Origin: an uncultured Desulfuromonadales bacterium
GTDB taxonomy: Bacteria; Desulfobacterota; Desulfuromonadia; Desulfuromonadales; Geopsychrobacteraceae
Length of the DNA: 5,372 bases
Assembly: GCA_945788205.1 (NCBI GenBank)
Contig: CALZLE010000405.1
Span: 1-5,372, forward strand
Direction of reading: 5' to 3'
Made by a program: the position numbers and the translations under genes
The notes under the pieces: model-generated
What the model was told of the DNA's origin: nothing
The model's database searches: none
The model's input: the letters and a program-made list of their open reading frames with translations, nothing else
Part shown: positions 1-5,372 of the stretch, piece by piece
Numbering within the stretch: position 1 is the first letter of the stretch
Layout: each line of letters opens with the position of its first letter

Positions 1-602
1 CCGACCTGTGTGGTGTTAAAAGAAAGTTCGTTGAATGTCGATGTCGGATCAATGTCGACGCCATCGGCACCTGCCTCATCCGCAGTCAATAACAACCGCA
101 GGGGCGAGTCCGTACCATCTTTAATAATCGACGCACTCAGACCGATGTCTGCTGTGCTGTTGATCTCATCCTTGATTTGCTCCAGACTCATTCCGGCAGT
201 GATGGTTACAGTCTGGCCATTCAGAACCAGGTCGCCACCAGTTGTTGCCGCGTAATCCAGAGCCACCCCATCAGCGACTTCCTTCTCTTGATGCGCTAAG
301 CTGGCAACCTCAATCGAATAGTTTCCGGCCTGGGCTTCTTCTGAGAGAGATGCAGTAAAGTAACCACTCTCGCTCATTTCCGATTTATGAGCGATCACTC
401 CATCTTCGGCCGCAAGATCTTCCACCGTCGACAAAAAGCTGGTCAGCTTAGTGTCAAAGGCAGTAAAAACTGTTTGCCTTGCAGTCAAAAAACTCTTGTC
501 GACGTTCAAACGATCGATCGGAGCACGTTCAATCTCCATCAACGCAGAAACTATCGAATTCGTATCAAGTCCGGTCGCCAGACCGCCAAAAGTAATCGCC
601 AT
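1..602 (-). CDS. fliD: Flagellar filament cap protein FliD (hook-associated protein 2), N-terminal 200 residues; runs off the window
   Basis: FliD forms the oligomeric cap at the filament tip that folds exported flagellin into the growing filament. The start MAITFGGLATG, followed by GLDTNSIVSALMEIERAP (residues 11-28), is the hallmark of the FliD N-terminal domain, which spans about residues 1-105 and is predicted to be helical. Residues 122-178 (LVLNGQTVTI, then SLEQIKDEIN, then LRLLLTADEAG) fit the 'flagellin hook IN' repeat found in FliD and other hook-associated proteins. The ATG at 602 is supported by GGGAG six bases upstream (609-613). The gene begins 17 bases after the flaG stop, so the two are almost certainly cotranscribed. 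Full-length FliD is usually about 450-650 residues, so more than half lies beyond position 1. The reading frame is intact throughout the visible part. Confidence 0.95.
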   Translation of the reverse strand, partial: MAITFGGLATGLDTNSIVSALMEIERAPIDRLNVDKSFLTARQTVFTAFDTKLTSFLSTVEDLAAEDGVIAHKSEMSESGYFTASLSEEAQAGNYSIEVASLAHQEKEVADGVALDYAATTGGDLVLNGQTVTITAGMSLEQIKDEINSTADIGLSASIIKDGTDSPLRLLLTADEAGADGVDIDPTSTFNELSFNTTQV

Positions 603-619
603 AATTCACTCCCAGAAAC

Positions 620-973
620 TTAACTCTGAGTATCCACCAAGTTGCCGCGCAAGTCTTCCAATGTTGCTTTCAAACCCAACAATTCCTCTGGAGGAAGTTG
701 CCGGATGACTTCGCCACTTTCACGATCGACAATTCTGACCACAAACTGTTTGCTCGACTCATCCTGCTCAAAGCGAACACTATACAAGCCATCTTCAGTC
801 AGACCTTTGATCTGATCGAGGATCTCTTCTGTTGGCAACGTATTGCTCTTTGCCTCAACCGCAGCTTCTGGAGCTGGAGCCTCTTGCTTTTTCCTCGCAG
901 CATCGAGTTTATCTGCAGCAACAGACATCTGCCCCTGCGGGTTTGCGGCTGTATTGATAGCTTCAATATTCAT
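620..973 (-). CDS. flaG: FlaG family flagellar protein
   Basis: This is a 117-residue FlaG-family protein. In Pseudomonas, Vibrio, Aeromonas and Campylobacter, flaG sits between flagellin and fliD and loss alters filament length; the molecular mechanism is not well established. The N-terminal half (about residues 1-58) is variable and rich in Ala, Glu, Lys and Pro, and looks disordered. The C-terminal half carries the family signature RIVDRESGEVIRQLPPEE (residues 80-97), preceded by a beta-strand-like FVV and followed by a helix. I chose the start at 973 because AAGGAG lies seven bases upstream (981-986). An in-frame ATG at 1009 would begin beside the terminator T-run with no ribosome binding site. 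There is no signal peptide, as expected for this family. The gene follows the flagellin terminator and precedes fliD by 17 bases. Confidence 0.93.
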   Translation of the reverse strand: MNIEAINTAANPQGQMSVAADKLDAARKKQEAPAPEAAVEAKSNTLPTEEILDQIKGLTEDGLYSVRFEQDESSKQFVVRIVDRESGEVIRQLPPEELLGLKATLEDLRGNLVDTQS

Positions 974-1002
974 CAGGTTTCTCCTTTTTCTCCTCAACCC
1001 TG
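974..1002 (-). promoter_or_regulatory. flaG leader: possible hairpin exposing two GGA motifs, one being the ribosome binding site
   Basis: Directly upstream of the flaG ATG, CAGGGTT (996-1002) can pair with AACCTG (974-979) with one bulged G, giving about six base pairs. The loop of about 16 bases contains GAGGAG (990-995) and AAGGAG (981-986). The second is the Shine-Dalgarno sequence. The GGA motifs in a loop resemble CsrA targets, but the loop is large and the stem weak, so this may be no more than a purine-rich ribosome binding region. I see no convincing promoter between the terminator and flaG. Confidence 0.25.
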
Positions 1003-1011
1003 GTCTCATTT

Positions 1012-1041
1012 AAAATGCGGGGCCGGCAAGCCGGCCCCGCA
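1012..1041 (-). terminator. Rho-independent terminator of the flagellin gene
   Basis: A perfect inverted repeat (1017-1027 against 1030-1040, extended by one T-A pair at 1016 and 1041) forms a very GC-rich stem of about 11 base pairs with a tight loop. Read on the minus strand it is followed at once by TTTT (1015-1012). It begins 16 bases after the flagellin stop codon. The plus-strand reading lacks a T tract, so it acts in the flagellin direction. It should give a mostly monocistronic flagellin message; flaG-fliD then depends on read-through or an internal promoter I cannot place. Confidence 0.9.
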
Positions 1042-1057
1042 CAGGGTTGCCCCTTAA

Positions 1058-1999
1058 TTAGCCGAGCAGCGACAATGCAAGCTGCGGAGCTTGGTTGGCC
1101 TGGGCGAGAATTGAGACGCCGGCCTGCTGCAGGATGTTCATCTTAGTCATGCTGGAAGTTTCCTGGGCGATGTCCGCATCGAGAATCCGAGAGCGGGCAG
1201 CGGTCAGGTTTTCAGCAACATTCTGCAGGTTAGAGATGGTCGATTCGAAACGATTCTGAACCGCACCGAGGTCACCACGAATTGTATCGATCGTGCTGAT
1301 CGCGGAGTCGATGGTCGAAATCGCAGACTGAGCGCCCGAGAAGGTGGCGATAGTCAAGGCAGCGGTACCAGCTACAGCACCCGACACAGAAGTTTGACCA
1401 CCCGAAACACAGCCGGCACTCTGTGCCGAGATTGTGTACGAGAAAGTAGTACCGGAGACGGCTGTAACCCCTGCCAAACCAAGAGCAGATTGGTTAGCAG
1501 CACCGATAGTGACATCGATGGTCTGAGCAGCGTTAGCACCCACTTGGAATACAGCAGCATTACTGGCACCGGAGAAACCACCGGCGAGCAGCACTTGGCC
1601 GTTGAACGAAGTGGTACTGGCGATGCGGTCGATTTCGCTGAGCAGCTGAGAGACCTCAGCGTTCAGGGAAGCACGGTCAGCCGAGGTGTTGGTGTCGTTG
1701 GATGACTGTACAGCCAGCTCACGCATCCGCTGCAGGATATTGGTACTTTCCTGCAATGCACCTTCAGCAGTTTGTGCCATGGAGATTGCATCGTTAGCGT
1801 TACGAGAAGCTTGGTTCAGACCACGAATCTGCGAGGTCATCCGGTCAGAGATAGCCAGACCGGCAGCATCATCTTTCGCACTGTTGATGCGCAGACCAGA
1901 AGACAGGCGTTGCATTGACTTGTTGAGTGCCCCTTGAGATTTACCAAGGTTACGTTGGGCGTTCATCGAAGCGACGTTAGTATTAATTGTTAATGCCAT
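1058..1999 (-). CDS. fliC: Flagellin, filament structural subunit
   Basis: This 313-residue flagellin is exported by the flagellar type III apparatus and polymerises into the filament. The N-terminal domain (about residues 4-140) starts MALTINTNVASMNAQRNLG and includes SSGLRINSAKDDAAGLAIS (33-51). The C-terminal domain (about 228-313) ends ANQAPQLALSLLG. The segment LQRMRELAV (89-97) matches the region recognised by TLR5 in beta/gamma-proteobacterial flagellins. The central region (about 141-227) is short and rich in Ser, Thr, Ala and Gly, so outer domains are minimal; its Ser/Thr residues are plausible sites for glycosylation by the adjacent Maf proteins. The odd feature is a single cysteine, C197, in SAQSAGCVSGG; flagellins usually have none. 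The start at 1999 has GGAGG seven bases upstream (2007-2011). Expression is likely driven by the sigma-28-type promoter at 2133-2160, with a leader of about 125 bases. Confidence 0.98.
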   Translation of the reverse strand: MALTINTNVASMNAQRNLGKSQGALNKSMQRLSSGLRINSAKDDAAGLAISDRMTSQIRGLNQASRNANDAISMAQTAEGALQESTNILQRMRELAVQSSNDTNTSADRASLNAEVSQLLSEIDRIASTTSFNGQVLLAGGFSGASNAAVFQVGANAAQTIDVTIGAANQSALGLAGVTAVSGTTFSYTISAQSAGCVSGGQTSVSGAVAGTAALTIATFSGAQSAISTIDSAISTIDTIRGDLGAVQNRFESTISNLQNVAENLTAARSRILDADIAQETSSMTKMNILQQAGVSILAQANQAPQLALSLLG

Positions 2000-2003
2000 G
2001 ATT

Positions 2004-2017
2004 TTTCCTCCGTGAAA
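2004..2017 (-). promoter_or_regulatory. Putative CsrA site: hairpin with ACGGAG hexaloop overlapping the flagellin Shine-Dalgarno
   Basis: On the minus strand the sequence TTTC-ACGGAG-GAAA can form a four-base-pair stem with a hexaloop. The loop has the ANGGAN form preferred by CsrA/RsmA, and its GGAG is part of the Shine-Dalgarno sequence GGAGG (2007-2011). A bound CsrA dimer would block ribosome access. The stem is AT-rich and weak alone, which is common for the SD-overlapping site in known targets. A second, stronger site lies about 28 bases upstream. No csrA or fliW gene is in view. Confidence 0.5.
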
Positions 2018-2031
2018 TAGTGTTGGTTTTC

Positions 2032-2045
2032 GGGCGTCCTTGCCC
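2032..2045 (-). promoter_or_regulatory. Putative CsrA site: GC-clamped hairpin with AAGGAC hexaloop in the flagellin leader
   Basis: The minus-strand sequence GGGC-AAGGAC-GCCC forms a fully paired four-base GC stem around a six-base loop of the ANGGAN form. CsrA binds GGA in the loops of such short hairpins. Its GGA is about 28 bases upstream of the GGA in the Shine-Dalgarno hairpin, a distance a single CsrA dimer can bridge. A pair of sites, one upstream and one over the ribosome binding site, is how CsrA represses hag (flagellin) in Bacillus subtilis. Confidence 0.5.
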
Positions 2046-2095
2046 TGGGTTATAGAGTTACTTGCTTATTTGCCGGACCTGGCCGCTCTTTCCGC

Positions 2096-2107
2096 CACCT
2101 CCTTTCT
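2096..2107 (-). promoter_or_regulatory. Orphan Shine-Dalgarno-like stretch in the flagellin leader, without a start codon
   Basis: The minus strand reads AGAAAGGAGGTG, which is complementary over 12 bases to the usual bacterial 16S rRNA 3' tail (CACCUCCUUUCU). It is about 97-108 bases upstream of the flagellin ATG. No ATG lies within normal spacing behind it; the nearest GTG overlaps the motif itself. CTGGC (2109-2113) and GCCAG (2079-2083) flank it and could place it in a loop. It may be a ribosome standby site, a further GGA target for CsrA, or chance in a purine-rich leader. Confidence 0.35.
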
Positions 2108-2132
2108 TGCCAGCCCTAACCTTTCACTCTAC

Positions 2133-2160
2133 TTTTCGGCGATTAACTTAAAAATATTTA
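2133..2160 (-). promoter_or_regulatory. Sigma-28 (FliA)-type flagellar promoter for flagellin
   Basis: The minus strand holds TAAA (2157-2160) and GCCGAAAA (2133-2140) separated by 16 bases. The enterobacterial FliA consensus is TAAA-N15-GCCGATAA, so both boxes match well, with seven of eight bases in the -10 box and one extra base of spacing. Transcription should start near 2126 and give an untranslated leader of about 125 bases. The promoter begins 15 bases after the stop of the upstream Maf gene. I see no convincing hairpin terminator there, so some read-through from the Maf genes is possible. Confidence 0.75.
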
Positions 2161-2175
2161 GGAATAAATCGGTTT

Positions 2176-4668
2176 TTAATCGCTTTCCTCGAGCTGCTCG
2201 ATTTCTTTGAGCATTTTCTGCGCAGTACTATTTTCCGGGTCTCTTTCCAGCACATAATTAAAGGCCATATGCGCACCTTCCTTGGAACCCAGCTCAAAAT
2301 AATATCGACCCAATTTCAGCATCGCCAACAGATCATTCGGACAACGCCCCAGATAATCAGCATAAGTGTCTAAAGCCTGATCAATATCTCCAGAAACCCA
2401 CAACAAGTCTGCATACTTGGTCACATAGAGGGGAGAAAGAGCAGCCAGGCATTCTATTGCCAACAACAGATTTTCCTGATCATCATGTTCAAACGAAAGA
2501 GCGGCCACTCTGATCAGAGCCTCCTCAAGGACAAACTCGGCCTGCTCGGCTATCACACCTTCATAAAGCTCTAAAGCCGATTCATCATTACCGTCCAACT
2601 CAGCGAGATAGCCATGCACCAACTGACTCAAGGCTTCTCCTTTCGGTGCGTGATCGTCAGCAAGCCCTGAGGCAACAACCGTTAGCGAATCTCGTTCCCG
2701 CCGTTGAAACAGAGTAAGAGCTTGTGCCTTTAACCTTGAATAGTCCTTTTGCGCAACAGCATTGGCCCCCATGTCTTCTTCTCTGGAGAGGATTTTATGA
2801 TGCTTTGAAACCAATGTATCCAAAGCGGATCGCTGCTCACTGGTTAAATCAGAAAGTAAAGCTGGACGTGATTCTGAAAACTTTTCTGCCCGCGAGAACA
2901 AGTTGTATTTTCCCCACAACTCGGTTAACAAAACAACATCCGGCTGCGCTTCACGTTCCATCAGCCGTAATTGTAAGCATTCTTTGCCCCGCTTTATTAA
3001 CCCTCGTATTTCATTCGCTATATCCCGATAAGCCTCGTAATAGATCCGTCCGGTAGTGATAACCTCTTCCTGATCCTTCCAGCCTTCGCGACCGGGTCGA
3101 TTAATCTTCAGAAAGTTCAGCACCCCATAGCGCTTGGCGAAACTGGAAAAAAACGCGTATGTCGTATTCAGCTCTTTCTCGACCCTGTCCATTTTTTGTT
3201 TATTTTTTCCGCCGGGCTGTTTAAATAAAACGACATTCGCTTGAAGAGCTTTCTTGGCTAAAGATTCAATCTCTTTGTAGGCCTTCTCTGCCAGCTCCAA
3301 CTCTTTGAACATTGCTTGAAAATACTCTTGCTGGGTTTCGGGGTTATTTTCCGGTAGAGCCTGCCAAAGGACATCTTTCGCTGGCACAGCAAAGCTCTGG
3401 ACCTCAATCTTTTCAATTGGCAAATAATCAATATTTGCCATCTTGATCGCACCAATCGCCATATTGATAACGCGACAGCCCCGCCTATTGGCCTCAGCAG
3501 CCATATCACCAGTGACCCTAGCACCATGCAAAAAAGCCCGGATTGTTTCCGCCCGCCAACCACCATTGGTTTCAACACCGCCGCGGACATCACCTAATCG
3601 AACCCCTAACTCACGACCCTGAGTTGTGCTCGAGTAGATATTCCCTTCCCGGCTGAAACAAAGGTCAACACCGCCAAAGACGATCTGGGCAAAACCCATC
3701 TCGATGGCGAGCATAAATGCTAACTGGGTCACCGTCGGACCGGGAAGAGTTATAGTTTCTTCGTTATATTGACTATCCCACGGCAGGCGGCGCCCGACAT
3801 AAAGATTGCGTCCCGTCCACTGACCAAGCATCGGCGAGGAGACGTGATGAGAGTGAACAAAAATCGATTCTTCGACAAAGGCCAGCATTTCCCGGCTGAC
3901 ATCAAAACTATGGATAGAAGGGTCAATAGACACAAGCAGATGGGGGGTTATCTCGGCGTCCAGCAACCGCCTGGCCGCTCGGCTTACCGCAATAATGACC
4001 AGCTCATCCTGGTTCTGCTGGACCCATGGGATAATCTCGTCTAAAGAAGGGCCGACACCGAGAATAACCGCTGTCCTTCCCTTAAAAAGTCCTTTTAAGC
4101 AGTCTGCCGAAAACTGATTCCCAGCTAAATTCTCCAGCTGCCGCTGAACAAAACCATGATTACCCAGACTGTTTATAGTCATCCATTTGGCTTCATCCAT
4201 CGCCGCCCGCATATCAGCGTGTAATTCGACGTATTCAGGCAGATGTGCATCCAGAGAGCAGAGGGTCCGCTGGGCAAAAGCTTTATCTGCAGCAACGTAA
4301 TCTGCTCCGTGGTATTGCTTCAAAGCGTCACCAAAGGTTTCCTCCGTTGCAATAAAAATTTCCGGAGGTAATGCCTTAAGATCGAGAACTTCGTGCAGCC
4401 TGTCATAAACCGCTTGAGGCTCTACAAACAAAAAGCGGCTCCCCTCCGGGAGGCCTATTGAAACCAAATAATTGACCAACAAACCAGAATCAGTCCCAAC
4501 GACCAGATAGAGAGAGTCTTCTTTAAAAAAATCGACCCCAAAAAAATCTTTATAGATTTCACTGGCAGAGAGCTTAGAAAACGAGTCACGGTTTACAGAG
4601 TACAGATACTTGTCTCCGTGTTCATTTTCAAAAAAAGGTCCGAGATCTTGAACTTGGGGATTTTCCAT
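2176..4668 (-). CDS. maf: Maf-family (MptE-like, DUF115) flagellin glycosyltransferase with C-terminal TPR tail
   Basis: This 830-residue protein belongs to the motility accessory factor family, thought to transfer nonulosonic acids to flagellin Ser/Thr in the cytoplasm before export. Residues 1-190 match the usual Maf N-terminal layout, including LYLVVGTDSGLLVNYL (53-68) and FLFVEP (79-84). The MptE-like core spans about 192-420: a GVGPSLD loop (204-210), LLVSIDPS (244-251), PGPTVTQLAFMLA (309-321) leading to FGGVDLCFS (331-339), and RGCRVINMAIGA (396-407). Residues 440-640 are charged and helical. The last 150 residues contain TPR-like repeats, clearest at 751-784 and 785-817 (LGRYYFELG, then ALGVL-type spacing ending RDPENS). 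GGAGG five bases before the ATG (4674-4678) supports the start. No signal peptide or membrane segment is seen. It lies between another DUF115 gene with its small partner and flagellin, which supports flagellin as substrate; the sugar donor cannot be told from sequence. Confidence 0.87.
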   Translation of the reverse strand: MENPQVQDLGPFFENEHGDKYLYSVNRDSFSKLSASEIYKDFFGVDFFKEDSLYLVVGTDSGLLVNYLVSIGLPEGSRFLFVEPQAVYDRLHEVLDLKALPPEIFIATEETFGDALKQYHGADYVAADKAFAQRTLCSLDAHLPEYVELHADMRAAMDEAKWMTINSLGNHGFVQRQLENLAGNQFSADCLKGLFKGRTAVILGVGPSLDEIIPWVQQNQDELVIIAVSRAARRLLDAEITPHLLVSIDPSIHSFDVSREMLAFVEESIFVHSHHVSSPMLGQWTGRNLYVGRRLPWDSQYNEETITLPGPTVTQLAFMLAIEMGFAQIVFGGVDLCFSREGNIYSSTTQGRELGVRLGDVRGGVETNGGWRAETIRAFLHGARVTGDMAAEANRRGCRVINMAIGAIKMANIDYLPIEKIEVQSFAVPAKDVLWQALPENNPETQQEYFQAMFKELELAEKAYKEIESLAKKALQANVVLFKQPGGKNKQKMDRVEKELNTTYAFFSSFAKRYGVLNFLKINRPGREGWKDQEEVITTGRIYYEAYRDIANEIRGLIKRGKECLQLRLMEREAQPDVVLLTELWGKYNLFSRAEKFSESRPALLSDLTSEQRSALDTLVSKHHKILSREEDMGANAVAQKDYSRLKAQALTLFQRRERDSLTVVASGLADDHAPKGEALSQLVHGYLAELDGNDESALELYEGVIAEQAEFVLEEALIRVAALSFEHDDQENLLLAIECLAALSPLYVTKYADLLWVSGDIDQALDTYADYLGRCPNDLLAMLKLGRYYFELGSKEGAHMAFNYVLERDPENSTAQKMLKEIEQLEESD

Positions 4669-4702
4669 TTATGCCTCCGATATGCCGTCCCTGGTAAAAT
4701 CG

Positions 4703-4963
4703 TTATTTATCTGAAGAAAGTGCTAAAAGGGGTGTGATTTCATATTGCAATAAATCCGCTACATAAAGAAAATCCTTGCGGGACTGAGCGGCGAAAAGTT
4801 CGTTGAAGTGTGAATTCAGTTGCATCAATGTCTCTTCAGGAAAACTCTTCAAATCGGCTGACCAGAGATCAATCAACTGAGTTAGCCGTTCCGAGGCCAG
4901 CCCTTCCATTCCCAGCCGGAAAGCCTCGGTCGTTTCCTGTAATGCTGTCTGCAGTCTACCCAT
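4703..4963 (-). CDS. Small helical protein of unknown function between two Maf-family genes
   Basis: This 86-residue acidic protein has no signal peptide, membrane segment or cysteine. It appears wholly helical: an N-terminal stretch MGRLQTALQETTEAFRLGM, a middle segment around ERLTQLIDLW, and a C-terminal amphipathic motif SRKDFLYVADLLQYEITPLL (residues 62-81). I do not recognise a named family. The closing pattern (K-D-x-hydrophobic, A-D-x-L-x-Y-E, P-L-L) is reminiscent of small uncharacterised proteins near flagellar glycosylation genes, but that is recollection, not a search. The start at 4963 is chosen because GGAG lies eight bases upstream and ATGGGTAG overlaps the stop of the upstream DUF115 gene by eight bases, a translational-coupling arrangement. 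An in-frame ATG at 5017 would extend 62 bases into the upstream gene. The 34-base gap to the large Maf gene implies one operon. It may be a partner or detached helical part of the upstream transferase. Confidence 0.75.
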   Translation of the reverse strand: MGRLQTALQETTEAFRLGMEGLASERLTQLIDLWSADLKSFPEETLMQLNSHFNELFAAQSRKDFLYVADLLQYEITPLLALSSDK

Positions 4964-5372
4964 CGCCCTGCTCCAGATAAGTTGTCCCTTCGATCGAAGC
5001 GCCCTCACGACTGGCATTGATAAATTCGACCCGTGGCCAACGGGCGATGTAGTCTTCTAAATCGCGCAAAAAACCTCTGAGGTTGGGCGCACTGGCAACC
5101 CTTTCGCCACGACCATTCAGCACCCAGTGCCGGCTGGCATCGTCACCACAAACCCTACTGTGGGCACTACCGCTGACATGAGTCAGACCGCCGATATAAG
5201 CAAAATCAGCTCCGCACAGCACAACTCGACCGGCTCCCATCTGAACAACAAGATCCACCGCAGGGTGGAGCACACTTCCCGATGAGAACAGGACCCCTTT
5301 CGGGTACTCGTCACTAATTTTCTGGTAAGCCGGGTGATCAGCATAGGCTGCCAATCTGGGGCCAGGCCAAAG
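4956..5372 (-). CDS. Second Maf-like (MptE-like, DUF115) protein, C-terminal 138 residues; N-terminus lies outside the window
   Basis: The frame is open to the edge of the window, so the true start is not visible; a TTG at 5354 is merely internal. The visible part aligns by eye with the second half of the MptE-like core of the downstream Maf protein: SGSVLHPAVDLVVQMGAGRV leads into VLCGADFAYIGGLTHV, like PTVTQLAFMLAIEMG leading into FGGVDLCFS there. It is followed by a domain-closing segment with NGRGERV, FLRDLEDYIA, VEFINASREGA and IEGTTYL. It stops seven residues after IEGTTYL-EQ begins, so it lacks the 400-residue helical and TPR extension of its neighbour. Proteins of this class act in flagellin glycosylation; the position at the head of this cluster supports that, but a distinct sugar specificity or an accessory role is possible. 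Its stop overlaps the start of the next gene by eight bases. Confidence 0.8.
   Translation of the reverse strand, partial: LWPGPRLAAYADHPAYQKISDEYPKGVLFSSGSVLHPAVDLVVQMGAGRVVLCGADFAYIGGLTHVSGSAHSRVCGDDASRHWVLNGRGERVASAPNLRGFLRDLEDYIARWPRVEFINASREGASIEGTTYLEQGDG

Noticed and set aside
974..1009. Upstream in-frame ATG at 1009 as flaG start, adding 12 residues (MRPGLRRKRRNL)
   Set aside because: It lies beside the flagellin terminator with no ribosome binding site; the ATG at 973 has AAGGAG at ideal spacing and gives a normal FlaG N-terminus.
387..1057. Plus-strand open frames opposite fliD and flaG
   Set aside because: They are shadows of well-recognised minus-strand genes, overlap one another and resemble no protein family.
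2061..2115. Sigma-54-type promoter (GG-N10-GC) in the flagellin leader
   Set aside because: TGGC at about 2110 and CCGGC at about 2073 lack the GC element at the required spacing; the sigma-28-type match is much better.
2141..2175. Terminator of the large Maf gene
   Set aside because: The AT-rich stretch after the stop has a direct repeat (CGATT) and T runs but no stable stem, so no terminator is called.
2724..4044. Plus- and minus-strand open frames inside the large Maf gene
   Set aside because: The Maf frame has clear family motifs throughout; the alternatives have no ribosome binding sites or recognisable domains.
4964..5017. Longer start (ATG at 5017) for the small helical protein
   Set aside because: It would overlap the DUF115 gene by 62 bases; the ATG at 4963 has GGAG upstream and an eight-base coupling overlap.
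5352..5354. TTG at 5354 as the start of the second DUF115 protein
   Set aside because: The frame stays open to the window edge and the protein begins mid-domain, so this codon is an internal leucine.

Overview
All genes in this window lie on the minus strand. They form the distal part of a polar-flagellum filament locus. Read in the direction of transcription (high to low coordinate), the order is: C-terminal end of an MptE-like/DUF115 (Maf-family) protein; an 86-residue helical protein whose start overlaps the preceding stop; a large 830-residue Maf-family protein with a TPR tail; a flagellin; FlaG; and the first 200 residues of the filament cap FliD. The plus strand carries no credible gene, and no stretch longer than 300 bases lacks a gene. 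The longest gap is the 176-base flagellin leader.

The organism is a motile Gram-negative bacterium of roughly 50% GC. The flagellin ends, the flagellin-flaG-fliD order and the neighbouring Maf-type transferases fit Desulfobacterota of the Desulfuromonas/Geobacter/Pelobacter kind, though some Gammaproteobacteria have similar loci. There is no rRNA or other marker gene to settle this.

The parts work together as follows. Maf-family proteins are the presumed transferases that attach nonulosonic acids (pseudaminic or legionaminic type) to Ser/Thr of flagellin before export. Flagellin is the filament subunit, FlaG modulates filament length, and FliD caps the growing tip. A strong rho-independent terminator follows flagellin, so the abundant flagellin message is largely separated from flaG-fliD.

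The most interesting region is the flagellin leader (2000-2175). It holds a good sigma-28-type promoter (TAAA-N16-GCCGAAAA). Further down are two small hairpins that each present a perfect ANGGAN hexaloop, the classic CsrA-binding architecture, and one of these overlaps the Shine-Dalgarno sequence. A third element is a 12-base stretch matching the full complement of the usual 16S rRNA tail, with no start codon behind it. Together they suggest post-transcriptional control of flagellin by CsrA (probably with FliW), resembling the hag system of Bacillus. This was read by eye and is untested.
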